From contig JBKECF010000066.1 in NCBI GenBank assembly GCA_047974375.1, forward strand, positions 1 through 59,075: DNA of 59,075 bases, written 5' to 3'. The position numbers and the translations under genes are program-made. Of this stretch, positions 7,524-17,426 are shown in pieces; position 1 is the first letter of the stretch, and every line of letters starts with the position of its first letter. Under the pieces are notes generated by a model, which was not told the DNA's origin, did no database searches, and worked only from the letters and a program-made list of their open reading frames with translations. This DNA comes from JBKECF01 sp047974375. Lineage in GTDB: Bacteria > Bacillota > Clostridia > Lachnospirales > CAMZNU01.

Positions 7524-9881
7524 TCACCTAACTTTGAAGGTAATATTATCATTACCATATAAAATTTTTGTTTTTAGTTCTTTATTTTCTCCTGACAACT
7601 TAAACTCGATTATACCCCAACATTCCCCGCAAATAAAAAAAGAAGTGAAGTCTTCATTTATAGTTGGGGAAAAAATAATTTCATTATTAGGTAAATTACA
7701 TACCTGTCCATTTAACGCTAAAAGAACAGCAAAACTCGATAAAGAACGTACGTAATGATTACCGCATTCTATTTCGCACCATGGGTTTCTTTTAATACCG
7801 TCATATCTATTTCTAATGGCTTTAATAATATTAAAAGCTTCAGATATAAAACCTTCCTGTATTAAATTAGATGCTACTTGGTATTCAACACCTGTCCAAA
7901 CTTCATCACTATATACAAATGGGAATTCAGGTCTATTTGTATTATTCCAGCTACAAAGCAAAAGTCCAGACTCATCATTTAAAGCAAAAGTTCTCTGTAA
8001 ATTATAGGTATCCCGCAGTGATGTTTTAAAATTATTATCATATATTGATTTAATTGCGCTATTTATATTTTTAGGATTTAATATGTGCCCTAAACCGATT
8101 GAATTAGCAAGTTGTTGTCCTAATATTTGGTCAGAAAGACACCCGTTGCCATATTGGTATTTATATTCATTTATATTTTCTAAATGTTGAATATAATATT
8201 CTCCATTAAAACAAACTTTATCAATATAGTTTGATGCTATGTTAAATTTACGTTTGTAATAGCCACTTAGTTCATAATCGTCTAAATATTGCGCTACTTT
8301 TTCGCAAGCAAGTAAAGCTGTTAGATAAATTGAGTTTGTAAGTGTATTAATGCCATAAAATTCAATATCGTATGTATTATGTTGTTTTTCTGTAAGAACT
8401 GGTGCGTTTTTACACCAATAGTTTTCACTATATTTCATAACTAATTTTACTTTTGGCCATAATTCTTTTAAATATTTATCATCACCGGTTATTAGCCAAT
8501 CGCGATAAAATTTTATTATACATCCAAGTTGTCCATCAGCTGCAGGCTCTTTAAAATTAGAGCTTTCATTAAATATAGAAGTTGCTCTAAAGTTCATTTT
8601 TCCAATTTTATCTGTTTCTTTTAAAAATTCCGTCCTTCTCATATTCTTTTCTAATTCAGGGAATAAATATGCTAAAGCTTGAGCGTAGTTCCAAACATGA
8701 GTACAATTTCCCTCGCAACTACCATTTTTTTCACCAGAGCCTTCCCAGCTTAAAAATGTCCCATCATATAGTTGAAAGCAAGTGGTGCTCCTAATAACTG
8801 TTATATTATTTGCAATTGAATCTATAATAAATTGTGGCAATGTTGAGTAGTAAATTGCATCATGGAATTTCATGGACATATTATATAAATAATTATAATT
8901 GTTATGAAGATACTCAATAATATCTTTTATAGAGGTATAAAATTTAGCATATCTATTTTTCACAAAGTTTTTTCTGTTTAGGTTGTTCCAAGATTTAACT
9001 CTCCAAGGCTTATACCAAGCTAAAATAAATTTAAATTCAAATTCCTCATTTGGTAGCAAATTAACTTTGCTACCAATAGAAGAAACTTTATTTTTATTTA
9101 CAAATAAACTGTTGCCTATGGCTTTTGACTTCCTCTTATTTTCTAAAATACCATCTGATGTAAAATCGTTCCAAAAATCCTGCATACCATCCCACCAAGA
9201 ACCTTGTAGCCAATTCTCTGAATAAAAAACATTATCTGTATCTAAAAATAATCCTGTTTCCATGTATTCATAGCCTTGTAGGTTGTTTTTGTGTTGTATT
9301 CCCTTTAAAGAATATTCTACATAATTATTTTCTAGATTAACATCGTGCTCAATACTGTTTGTAGTATTGTTAAAACTACAAAAATTAGACATTGTACCAA
9401 CTACACTAACATCAATTTTTTCTTTAGATATGTTCTTAACTTTATAGTTAATAATAGCACAAGGAATTGATGAATTTTTTACATCGAGAGGTATAAATGG
9501 TGTAAATGACTCCATAACTACGTTTATGGGCATTTTACTGTCAATTAAGTCTACCCAAACAAAAGGGTATTCTCCAACCATATTAGTCTTTTCAAATCTA
9601 GGGATACCAGCAAGTTCTTCCGACGCATACCCAAATGGCTTATTGAACATTGAAGTAAATTCAGATTCTAGTATTTTTTCTACATGGCTACCATCTTCGT
9701 TTTCAACTCTTATACAGAAAAAAGAATAATCTGGTTTATAACCTTTATTCGGTTTTCCAAATATTTCATAATCTGTTAATTCCCCACGTGCTCCAACTGA
9801 AATGTTTCCTGTACCTATGCCCCCAAGTAAAAACTTCGCATTTATTGCTTTATTTGAAAAACCTTTAGAATTTTTTCTCAA
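7524..9881 (-). CDS. GH116-family glycoside hydrolase (DUF608 type)
   Basis: This 785-residue protein combines an N-terminal beta-sandwich that opens with FLLGGIGTGNISVGARGEL and a C-terminal alpha/alpha barrel (DUF608). That is the architecture of GH116, whose members include non-lysosomal glucosylceramidase and bacterial beta-glucosidases or beta-xylosidases. FLSWEGSG, SCEGNCTHVWNYAQAL and HNTYDIEFYG mark the active-site region. E380 or E390 is a candidate nucleophile and D505 a candidate acid. No signal peptide is seen, so it probably works in the cytoplasm on imported sugars. A TTG at 9881 is chosen because GAGGTGG precedes it by about six bases. An ATG 19 codons upstream has no such site. 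The exact substrate is open. Confidence 0.85.
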   Translation of the reverse strand: MRKNSKGFSNKAINAKFLLGGIGTGNISVGARGELTDYEIFGKPNKGYKPDYSFFCIRVENEDGSHVEKILESEFTSMFNKPFGYASEELAGIPRFEKTNMVGEYPFVWVDLIDSKMPINVVMESFTPFIPLDVKNSSIPCAIINYKVKNISKEKIDVSVVGTMSNFCSFNNTTNSIEHDVNLENNYVEYSLKGIQHKNNLQGYEYMETGLFLDTDNVFYSENWLQGSWWDGMQDFWNDFTSDGILENKRKSKAIGNSLFVNKNKVSSIGSKVNLLPNEEFEFKFILAWYKPWRVKSWNNLNRKNFVKNRYAKFYTSIKDIIEYLHNNYNYLYNMSMKFHDAIYYSTLPQFIIDSIANNITVIRSTTCFQLYDGTFLSWEGSGEKNGSCEGNCTHVWNYAQALAYLFPELEKNMRRTEFLKETDKIGKMNFRATSIFNESSNFKEPAADGQLGCIIKFYRDWLITGDDKYLKELWPKVKLVMKYSENYWCKNAPVLTEKQHNTYDIEFYGINTLTNSIYLTALLACEKVAQYLDDYELSGYYKRKFNIASNYIDKVCFNGEYYIQHLENINEYKYQYGNGCLSDQILGQQLANSIGLGHILNPKNINSAIKSIYDNNFKTSLRDTYNLQRTFALNDESGLLLCSWNNTNRPEFPFVYSDEVWTGVEYQVASNLIQEGFISEAFNIIKAIRNRYDGIKRNPWCEIECGNHYVRSLSSFAVLLALNGQVCNLPNNEIIFSPTINEDFTSFFICGECWGIIEFKLSGENKELKTKILYGNDNITFKVR

Positions 9882-9952
9882 ATATACCACCTCTTTATTT
9901 TTATCTTTACATTTAATTATTTGGCTTATTAAAAGCATGTATATTATAAGTG

Positions 9953-11089
9953 CTAATTTACAATACTAAACTCATTCTCGCTGTCATATTCTTTTCCAAA
10001 GCTACAATGAGTTAAAATCTTAGGTATATTAAAATTTGTTTTCATTTTATAATACTTTTTATTTTTTGTGCTTTCGCCTATTCCGTGTATTACTTCCAAA
10101 GCATGTAAAGCTAACTCTTTAGAGGCTCTATTCTCTCTTTTTCTTCTTATAGCCCATGCCATTTCAGCAACTCCCATTCCTCTTTCGTTTTCAAAAAATG
10201 AGAATTTAAGTGGAAAAATAAATGGTTCTTTCTGACCTTTTAAAAGTACCTTTACATCTCCACCGAAATAATTCGGGTCAGGTAAATATACAATTCCTTC
10301 AGTGCCATAAATTGCAAAATTTGGAACTTCAGGTTGAATATTATTTGAATTAAAATGTAATGAACAATGTATATTATTTTGAAATTTTAAATTGCCTATT
10401 AATATATTTTCATTTATAAGTTCAAATTCATCTTCAAAATTTTCTAAAGATGTAAAGGTATGTTTTCTTTTAGGATTTGTTATTCCTATATAACCATTAA
10501 CTTCTTCAACTTTTCCTAATATAGCTAATAAAGCAGTTACATAATAAATTCCATAATCATAAGCTATTCCACCGCCTTGTTCCATTGTAAATGGATATTT
10601 CTCTGAAATGTAGTTAACATCTCTATTCAAAGTTGCCACGCATGATGTTATAGTACCTATTATACCTTTATCTATTAAATATTTTACTGTTTGTATAGCC
10701 CCACCTAAAAAAGTGTCTGGTGCAGAGCCTAAATATAATTTTTTGTTCTGAGCCAGCTCCACAAGTTCTAATCCTTCTTCGAATTTTAAAGCTAACACTT
10801 TTTCGGTAAAAACATTTTTGTTGTTTTCTAATAGCGTTTTTGTTGTTCTATAATGAATAGAAGGCGGTGTAAGATTAACAACAATGTCAATATTTTTATC
10901 TGTCAGTATTTCTTTAAAGGTATATTCTTTTATATGGAATTTTTCAGATGTTTCCTTTTGTTTTATTTTATTTGTATCACAACAACCTGTTAGTTCTATT
11001 ATATTAAATTTTGATTTTAAATTATTTATGTATATATTGCTTATCTTCCCACAACCTAAAACTACAACTTTAAGCTTATTAATTATCAT
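9953..11089 (-). CDS. Gfo/Idh/MocA-family oxidoreductase
   Basis: This 378-residue protein has a Rossmann start (KVVVLGCGKISNIYI) and a Gfo/Idh/MocA core. The usual EKP catalytic loop reads FTEKVLALKFEEG here, so the common proline is replaced by Val, which is mildly atypical. Such enzymes oxidise or reduce sugars or epimerise them with NAD(P). The start follows AGGAG. The gene sits between GH116 and an alcohol dehydrogenase in one operon. Together they suggest redox conversion of the released sugar, perhaps a 3-keto intermediate, but the substrate is unknown. Confidence 0.87.
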   Translation of the reverse strand: MIINKLKVVVLGCGKISNIYINNLKSKFNIIELTGCCDTNKIKQKETSEKFHIKEYTFKEILTDKNIDIVVNLTPPSIHYRTTKTLLENNKNVFTEKVLALKFEEGLELVELAQNKKLYLGSAPDTFLGGAIQTVKYLIDKGIIGTITSCVATLNRDVNYISEKYPFTMEQGGGIAYDYGIYYVTALLAILGKVEEVNGYIGITNPKRKHTFTSLENFEDEFELINENILIGNLKFQNNIHCSLHFNSNNIQPEVPNFAIYGTEGIVYLPDPNYFGGDVKVLLKGQKEPFIFPLKFSFFENERGMGVAEMAWAIRRKRENRASKELALHALEVIHGIGESTKNKKYYKMKTNFNIPKILTHCSFGKEYDSENEFSIVN

Positions 11090-11117
11090 AAAATTCTCCT
11101 ATTCATGTAAAATTTTA

Positions 11118-12074
11118 TTAATCAAATATTACAACCCCTTTTAAATAACCATCTTTTTTAGATTCTAAGGCTTTAAATCCTGTTTCAATATCTTCAAATT
11201 TAAATCTGTGCGTTACAATATCTTCCATTTTAACTTGACCATTATTAATTAATTCTGCTGCACGTCTGGCATCATCTTCTGGGGTTGTAGAAAAAGAAGG
11301 ATGAGCTACTTTTAGCTCGATACATTTTTTTACAGCTGTTTTTGTATCAAATTCTTTTATTAAATCTTCGTAGGAACTCATTATAATTAATCTACCACGT
11401 GCATTTTTCAAATAAGACATGGCTTCGTTAATTAGGCGGGAAACACCAGTACCTTCTATTACAAAATCTGCCATATGACCGTTGGAAATCTTACTTATTT
11501 CTTCACTAACATTAATTTTATTTGAATTAAGAACATGGGTAGCGCCGTATTTTTTAGCAAGAGCTAATTTATTATCATCTATATCCACCACAATTAATGC
11601 AGATAGCATATTTCCAGAAAGAATTTGAGTTGTCCAAAGCCCCATAGAACCACTACCAAGAATTACGCCTATGTCACCCGGATTTGGAGCTGCTGCTGTA
11701 GTAACAGTTACAACGCATTTTACCGGTTCTAAAACAAATGTTTCCATTTCAATTTCATCATTAATTTTAAAAACATTACAATCACTAACTACTGTATATT
11801 CTGAAAAACCATCAATAAAATCAATTAAAACGGCAACCCTATCACCAACTTTACAATTGTTAACTTTACTACCAATTTCTGCTACTATACCAGAGCATTC
11901 ATGTCCAATTGTTTGAGGTGGAACAATATTTCCCCTCCAATGATTAAGTTCCCAATTGCATAAACCACAACTTTTTACTTTAAGTAAAACTTTATGATCA
12001 CCTAGCTTATGCGTTTCTTCTTCTCGAAAAGATATTTTACCAATTTCACTAACGAAAGCTCTTTTTGTCTTCAT
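11118..12074 (-). CDS. Zinc-type medium-chain alcohol/polyol dehydrogenase
   Basis: This 318-residue MDR protein has the catalytic zinc region CGLCNWELNHWRGNIVPPQT followed by GHECSGIV, and a nucleotide-binding stretch GVILGSGSMGLWTTQIL. The structural-zinc lobe of four cysteines is missing, and the protein is a little shorter than the usual 340-350 residues. Members oxidise sugar alcohols or keto-sugars with NAD(P)H. A strong GGAGGGATGAC site precedes the ATG. It lies between the binding-protein gene and an oxidoreductase gene with short gaps. It probably acts on the transported sugar, but its substrate cannot be read from sequence. Confidence 0.88.
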   Translation of the reverse strand: MKTKRAFVSEIGKISFREEETHKLGDHKVLLKVKSCGLCNWELNHWRGNIVPPQTIGHECSGIVAEIGSKVNNCKVGDRVAVLIDFIDGFSEYTVVSDCNVFKINDEIEMETFVLEPVKCVVTVTTAAAPNPGDIGVILGSGSMGLWTTQILSGNMLSALIVVDIDDNKLALAKKYGATHVLNSNKINVSEEISKISNGHMADFVIEGTGVSRLINEAMSYLKNARGRLIIMSSYEDLIKEFDTKTAVKKCIELKVAHPSFSTTPEDDARRAAELINNGQVKMEDIVTHRFKFEDIETGFKALESKKDGYLKGVVIFD

Positions 12075-12099
12075 GTCATCCCTCCTAAAAAATTAAAAT

Positions 12100-13617
12100 C
12101 TATTTATATTTTGCTTCAAATACATCTAGCTGTTTTTGTAATTCGGCAATAACTTGATCATTTCCAGCAATTTTTAATTGTTCTCTAAGTTCTTTTAGTC
12201 CAGATTCAGGATCTACATATCCTAATATTAAAGGTTCATAATATTGTGCTATTACATTTTGAACTGCTGCATATTCATTTTTTATTGGTTCTAAATCCAT
12301 ATAAAATGCTTTATAAATATTATCTACACGTTGATTCATTAATGAATCTAATAAGTCGAAATATTCTTGAGGTAGCCCAGTTTTATATCTATAAAATTCT
12401 TCTGTATGAATTGCCCATGATGTAGGGTCTAGAGAAAAATTCGTATCATCTACAGCTTCTACAGTTCCGTCTTCATGAATTATAGATTGCTCATTTGGTA
12501 TGCCATATGTAAAAATATCATAGGTATCTCTATCAGTACGAAGCCTCTCTAATAACATAAGAGCACGTTCTGGATTTTCTGCCGTAACAGGAATTGCCAT
12601 AGCATCTTGTAAAGCTGCGTTATAGTTAATCATGTTTGTCATATCATAATATTTAACATCCCATTCAGGATATTTCATATAAGCTGATACCCATCTATCC
12701 ATATTGTGTAATTTAGATGCTGCCATTCCATTTTCAAACATTTCTGTATCTTGATTAGATAATACAGATGCTTGCCAAAAACCTTCTTCATACCATTTCT
12801 TAAATATTTTTATCATATCTTCAACACCTTTAGTATCAGCTACAGAAGTTACTTGTGGCTCCTTAGAATTTAAATCTATATAATAAGAACTATCTGTACT
12901 TCCGCTAATACCATAATTTCCATGTTGTGTAAAATACATATCGTCATATAAATTCTCTGAGCTATTTAAATCTGTCGGTATAAGGCTAGGTTCATTATCT
13001 GAAACAGCTTGCAAATACTTTTCTAATCCTTCAAAACCTACTAATGGTTCAATATTATATTTATCCATTAAATCACCACGCACTATACTTCCCATAGAAC
13101 TTATGGCGATTCTTTCAGCTGGTAAAGCGTACATATGGCCGTTGACAGTGGCTTGTATTATAGATGATTCACTAGTTTGTTTTAGACTTTCTGGTGCATA
13201 TGTAGGTAATAAATCCTCTAAAGGTAAAAAAGCTCCTTTGGAGGCTTGTTGATAAAAGCCAAGCCAGTTCGATGTATAAATTAAATCAATTGGTTCTCCA
13301 GATGCTAGAACTAAAGGGTATTGATTACTAAAATCACTCCAGCCAATCCAATTTACTTTTATAGTGGCATTAATATCTTTGCTAATTTTTTCATTAAAAA
13401 CTTCAAGCATGTCCTCATAGCCAGGCTTACCATCTCCAACAAAATATAAATTTAACTCAACAGGATCTAGTTCTGACGGATTTAATGTTGAAGAATTATT
13501 ACTGTTGGAAGTTTCTGTAGTTTCTGTTGATTTTTCCGCTGATTCAGTAGGCCCACCACAGCTAACTATTGTTAAAGCCAGTAAAATTGATGTTGTTGTT
13601 TTTATTAATTTCTTCAT
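12100..13617 (-). CDS. Sugar ABC transporter substrate-binding lipoprotein
   Basis: This is a 505-residue lipoprotein. MKKLIKTTTSILLALTIVSC ends at the lipobox cysteine, and a Ser/Thr/Glu-rich linker follows. The rest is a type-1 extracellular solute-binding fold related to LplA/YtcQ. It delivers a di- or oligosaccharide to the two permeases encoded just upstream in the operon. The ATG at 13617 follows AAGGAG. A longer frame begins inside the GH30 gene and lacks a site. As is usual for this class, no ATPase gene is nearby, so a shared MsmX-like ATPase elsewhere is expected. Confidence 0.92.
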   Translation of the reverse strand: MKKLIKTTTSILLALTIVSCGGPTESAEKSTETTETSNSNNSSTLNPSELDPVELNLYFVGDGKPGYEDMLEVFNEKISKDINATIKVNWIGWSDFSNQYPLVLASGEPIDLIYTSNWLGFYQQASKGAFLPLEDLLPTYAPESLKQTSESSIIQATVNGHMYALPAERIAISSMGSIVRGDLMDKYNIEPLVGFEGLEKYLQAVSDNEPSLIPTDLNSSENLYDDMYFTQHGNYGISGSTDSSYYIDLNSKEPQVTSVADTKGVEDMIKIFKKWYEEGFWQASVLSNQDTEMFENGMAASKLHNMDRWVSAYMKYPEWDVKYYDMTNMINYNAALQDAMAIPVTAENPERALMLLERLRTDRDTYDIFTYGIPNEQSIIHEDGTVEAVDDTNFSLDPTSWAIHTEEFYRYKTGLPQEYFDLLDSLMNQRVDNIYKAFYMDLEPIKNEYAAVQNVIAQYYEPLILGYVDPESGLKELREQLKIAGNDQVIAELQKQLDVFEAKYK

Positions 13618-13627
13618 AAAACACTCC

Positions 13628-14953
13628 TTATAAAATAATTGTTGATATACTATTAGAAACGATGTTGAAATTTGAATATAGGCCATTGATTCTTAAATTA
13701 ATTTCTTTAATTTTTTGAGTTTTATTTAAAATAATAATAAATATATTTTCATTATTTTTAAAAGCAACAACATCAATATCTTCTGAATATTTACTATGTC
13801 CAATTTTTATAACATTGTTTCCATATTTACTGATTTGACTAATAAAATCGTAGGAAAGTTTCTTAATTAAATTGCCATTGCTAAAATTATACATAATTGG
13901 AGCATCGCAATAATTTTTTACATGATTAGGACCTCCTGTGTTATCTAGCAAAATATTCCAATCTAAGAATATATTCATGCCCCCATTTAAATTCCCTATA
14001 ATATCTCTTGCATACATATGTGCATTTTTTACTAAGGAGTTATTAGAAAACCTTGAATATTCTACACATCCTTCAGTAAAAATTAATTTTTTATTGGGAT
14101 GTAGTTTTTTGAATAATTCTAGTTCTTCAAAATGGTCACCACTATACCAGTGAAATGCAACGCCTGTTAGCATATTATCTGTATTGCTGTCTATGACTTC
14201 CTTAGATCTTTCTAAAATCCTTTCTTTGTTATGATCCCAAAAATATATATCTATATCATCCATATTATTCTTAATTAATTCTGGGAATAAATAATTTTCT
14301 AAAAAATCTTTTTCTTCTGCTCCAGTATAAACACAGGAGTCCCATTTTTGAGTTGCCTTAGGTTCATTTTGTATTGTTAACATAGTTACATTAAAACCAA
14401 GTTTTCTATATTCGCAGATATATTTACATATATATTTTGCCCAAGTAAGCCTATAATTGGGTTTTAGTTTACCACCTTGGTTTTTTTGACCATTAGTTTT
14501 CATAAAAGCTGGTGGGCTCCATGGAGATAGCATAATTTTAATATTCTTTTTTACTTTTAAAATATCTCTTAAAAGAGGCAATATATATTTTTCGTCTTTT
14601 TCTAAAGTGAAGGTTTTAAAATCGATATCGTTTTTATCTTCAACGGCAGAATAATTACCTAGACTGAAGTCACAACTATCTAAAGACATTCTTAAGTATT
14701 CATAATTTGCACCTTTCTTGCCAAAGTATAAATTAATAAATTCTTTTTTTGTTTCTTTATCCATTAGTGAATAGGTGTACGCTGTTGCTTCTGTTAATGC
14801 TCCACCAAAGCCTTCAATTTTTTGAAATTCGATTTCTGGATAAATATTAATGGCATGCATCTCTACACCGAAATCTTTTTCAAATGCTATACTACTTTCT
14901 GTTTTTTTTAGCTCATTATTATAAAATGTGCTAATTATTTTTCCTTTTTGCAT
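13628..14953 (-). CDS. GH30-family glycosidase (glucosylceramidase-like)
   Basis: This 441-residue protein has a GH30 (beta/alpha)8 fold with a beta-side domain. GFGGALTEATAY near residue 50, SPWSPPAFMKTNG near 155, the acid/base E197 in TIQNEP, and the nucleophile E294 in FTEGCVEYS are all present. GH30 members cleave beta-glucosyl, beta-xylosyl or beta-fucosyl linkages, including glucosylceramide. There is no signal peptide, so it should act in the cytoplasm. It lies between the binding-protein gene and a permease gene. Finding GH30 and GH116 in one operon suggests a beta-glucoside or related glycolipid head group as substrate, which is inference. Confidence 0.9.
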   Translation of the reverse strand: MQKGKIISTFYNNELKKTESSIAFEKDFGVEMHAINIYPEIEFQKIEGFGGALTEATAYTYSLMDKETKKEFINLYFGKKGANYEYLRMSLDSCDFSLGNYSAVEDKNDIDFKTFTLEKDEKYILPLLRDILKVKKNIKIMLSPWSPPAFMKTNGQKNQGGKLKPNYRLTWAKYICKYICEYRKLGFNVTMLTIQNEPKATQKWDSCVYTGAEEKDFLENYLFPELIKNNMDDIDIYFWDHNKERILERSKEVIDSNTDNMLTGVAFHWYSGDHFEELELFKKLHPNKKLIFTEGCVEYSRFSNNSLVKNAHMYARDIIGNLNGGMNIFLDWNILLDNTGGPNHVKNYCDAPIMYNFSNGNLIKKLSYDFISQISKYGNNVIKIGHSKYSEDIDVVAFKNNENIFIIILNKTQKIKEINLRINGLYSNFNIVSNSISTIIL

Positions 14954-14992
14954 AATTCACCTCAATTTATAAATTTTTTAAATTAGTACCTG

Positions 14993-15889
14993 TTATCCTT
15001 TGACTGCACCTATTGTAATGCCACTGACAAAATACTTTTGGACAAATGGATAAATAAATAGTGTTGGTAAAATTACTACAACTGACATAGCCATTTTTAA
15101 TGATTGAGATGGTAAGTCTTGTAGCGCTATTTTAGAAATAGATGCTAGTTGTTTTTGTGCTACAGCAGTATTCAACATGTCGTACAGCATGTATTGAACT
15201 GGCCATTTATCTCTATCTGAAATATATAGCATAGCATTGTACCAATCATTCCAATATCCGAGAGCAATAAATAATCCTATAGTGGCAAGGGCTGCTTTGG
15301 ATAAAGGAATTACTATTGAAAAAAATATTTTAAAGTCTGATGCACCATCAATTTTTGCGGATTCAATTAAAGAAACTGGTATGGCAGATATAAAACTCCT
15401 CATAATTAATAAATAAAATACATTTATCATTATTGGTAGAATTAAGGCTAAAAAGCTATTTTTTAAGTGTAAATATCTAATTATAAATATATATGTACAA
15501 ACCAAACCGCCATTAAATAATGTAGTGAAGAAAAAGAAAAATGAAAATAAATTCCTGTATTTAAAATCCTTTCTACTTAGTACAAATCCTGTCATAGATG
15601 TAATTAATAATCCAAAAATAGTTCCTATTGCTGTTATCCAAATTGATACGCCAAAAGCTCTTATTAAAGTAGCGGGGTATTTAAAAACCATCTTATAGGC
15701 TTCAAGTGTAAATTCCTTTGGCAAAATGCCATATCCTTCAATAGCAATGGCTGTTTCTGAGCTGAAGGAAGCGGAAATTAGCATTACAAAAGGAATTAAA
15801 CAAAAAACAGATATAAATACAACAAAAAAATAACTAAGCACAGTAAAACTTATTGATGATACTTTTCTATCTGAGAGTTTTCTATTCAT
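14993..15889 (-). CDS. Sugar ABC transporter permease, LplC/YtcP type
   Basis: This 298-residue inner-membrane permease has six predicted segments. It carries the EAA loop near ESAKIDGASDFKIFFSIVIP, which contacts the ATPase, and the family C-terminus YPFVQKYFVSGITIGAVKG. The start follows AAGGAG. It forms a heterodimer with the permease at 15941-16873, fed by the lipoprotein at 12100-13617. Spacing is short on both sides, so all belong to one operon. Confidence 0.93.
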   Translation of the reverse strand: MNRKLSDRKVSSISFTVLSYFFVVFISVFCLIPFVMLISASFSSETAIAIEGYGILPKEFTLEAYKMVFKYPATLIRAFGVSIWITAIGTIFGLLITSMTGFVLSRKDFKYRNLFSFFFFFTTLFNGGLVCTYIFIIRYLHLKNSFLALILPIMINVFYLLIMRSFISAIPVSLIESAKIDGASDFKIFFSIVIPLSKAALATIGLFIALGYWNDWYNAMLYISDRDKWPVQYMLYDMLNTAVAQKQLASISKIALQDLPSQSLKMAMSVVVILPTLFIYPFVQKYFVSGITIGAVKG

Positions 15890-15940
15890 ATAATCTCCTT
15901 AATTATTTGGTGTTAGACATATGGCTATAAAATATGTCTT

Positions 15941-16873
15941 TTAATACAATGCATAATCTGGTTCAATCTTCTTTACAATATAATTAATTGTGGCAATTAA
16001 AATAAATCCAATAATTGATTGATAAAGAGTCGCTGCTGTTATCATGCCAATATCCCCGCCTTGGGCTAGGGCTCTAAATACAAATGTATCTATTACGTCT
16101 GTAGCGTTAAACAGCTGTCCATTGTTTCCTACTATTTGATAAAACATTTGAAAGTCACCACGAGTTATTCTACCTATATTCAAGAGTAATATTATAATTA
16201 TTGTTGACTTAATAGATGGTATTGTAATTTTAGAAATTCTTTGCCATATATTTGCACCATCTATTTTAGCGGCTTCATATGTAGATTGGTCTATTCCTGT
16301 AATGGCAGATATATAAATTATGCTGTTGTACCCTACCCACTTCCATGAATTAAAAAAAATAATTATAAGTACCCATGCATATGGCATTTGATATAGATTT
16401 ACCGGATTATGTCCAAAAAATTCTAAAATATTATTAAGAGTTCCATATTCAACATTAAAAATGTTATATATAAAAGCACCTACAATTATCCATGAAATGA
16501 AATATGGTAAAAAAATAATGGATTGAACAATTTTTTTGAAATATTTCCTGTTCATTTCTGTAATAGATATTGCAACTAATACCGATAATGCCTGAGAAGT
16601 TATTAAATTTATGAAATTATAAAGTATGGTATTAATTGTAATTTTAACTCCTGTACCAGACATAAAGAAAAATTTAAAATTCTCTAAACCAATCCATTGG
16701 CTTTTAAATATACCTAAGTCATATCTATAGTCTTTAAAAGCTAAAACTAATCCTACCATAGGTATATAAGCAAAAAGTAGGGTTAATAAAATGGCTGGCA
16801 TAAGCATTACAAACAATCCTTTGTTTTTCTTTAGCTCATTAAAAAGTCTTACTTTTTTTTTGTTTTTTTTCAT
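15941..16873 (-). CDS. Sugar ABC transporter permease, LplB type
   Basis: This 310-residue permease has six predicted membrane segments. The EAA loop reads YEAAKIDGANIWQRISKITI and the end is IEPDYALY. A clear AGGAGG lies upstream of the ATG at 16873. It is the first gene of the minus-strand sugar operon. A structured repeat (copy B) sits directly upstream, so the operon mRNA probably carries it in its leader. It pairs with the LplC-type permease that follows. Confidence 0.93.
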   Translation of the reverse strand: MKKNKKKVRLFNELKKNKGLFVMLMPAILLTLLFAYIPMVGLVLAFKDYRYDLGIFKSQWIGLENFKFFFMSGTGVKITINTILYNFINLITSQALSVLVAISITEMNRKYFKKIVQSIIFLPYFISWIIVGAFIYNIFNVEYGTLNNILEFFGHNPVNLYQMPYAWVLIIIFFNSWKWVGYNSIIYISAITGIDQSTYEAAKIDGANIWQRISKITIPSIKSTIIIILLLNIGRITRGDFQMFYQIVGNNGQLFNATDVIDTFVFRALAQGGDIGMITAATLYQSIIGFILIATINYIVKKIEPDYALY

Positions 16874-16907
16874 TCAGCCTCCTAGAATAATTATGGAATT
16901 GGTTTAT

Positions 16908-17099
16908 CGATAAGAATTAGACCCCAACCTCAATGTATAAAATAGGTAGCGGGACAGTCTAACCTGGTCGAAAGCTTTGCTTTCTGCTATGGTCATAAAG
17001 CTCCGCTTTATTGCTCGAGTAAGCAACCAACTCGGTTATGCATCCGAATTCGCCGTTCAGTAAGGGTACAAGCTCCCACTGACGGAAAGGTCTATTGAC
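16908..17099 (-). repeat. Multi-hairpin repeat, copy B, with a doubled inner hairpin
   Basis: This copy is inverted relative to copies A and C. Its left end GGTCTATTGAC (plus strand) is at 17089-17099 and its right end at about 16908. It is longer (192 bp) because the inner GGTC hairpin is present twice: GAAAGC-TTT-GCTTTC at 16970-16984 and TAAAGC-TCC-GCTTTA at 16996-17010. It lies 35 bp upstream of the first permease gene and would be in the mRNA leader in sense orientation. A short frame that can be read through it is not a gene. Confidence 0.85.
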
Positions 17100-17426
17100 T
17101 GATGTTATATCAGTCAAATGAACATCATTTTTTTCTGGTTTGTACAATTAATATATCATTTAAATTTTCGACTAATGTATCATTATAGTGATATTACTAT
17201 AAGAATTCTGACATTATTAAGTAGTACACAAAAAGGTTGTGGAAAATCACAATAAAATTCCTACTTACCCCTATAACTTTATTTTATGCCCAATATAAAA
17301 AAACAATTCCTATTGTAATTTTAAGAATTTTTTATTAGAATATAAAATAGCACTATTTAAGGTAAATAAAAAAAGAAAAATGCCTTAAAAAAATAAATAA
17401 AGAGAAGACGAAGAAAAGGTGGAATT
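17100..17426. promoter_or_regulatory. Divergent control region of the sugar and opp operons
   Basis: Two inverted repeats stand out: TTGTG-GAAAAT-CACAA at 17237-17252 and TTATAGT-GATATT-ACTATAA at 17183-17202. Either could bind a regulator of the minus-strand sugar operon, and a TATAAT-like box (minus strand) overlaps the second. I could not fix -35/-10 pairs with confidence on either strand. No gene is seen. Confidence 0.45.

Noticed and set aside
9942..9947. TATAAT before the GH116 gene as an internal promoter
   Set aside because: No acceptable -35 box lies at 16-18 bp, and the gene is in a continuous operon.
16959..17147. 62-codon minus-strand frame over repeat copy B
   Set aside because: It lies within and beside the structured repeat, has no ribosome binding site and no protein-like pattern.
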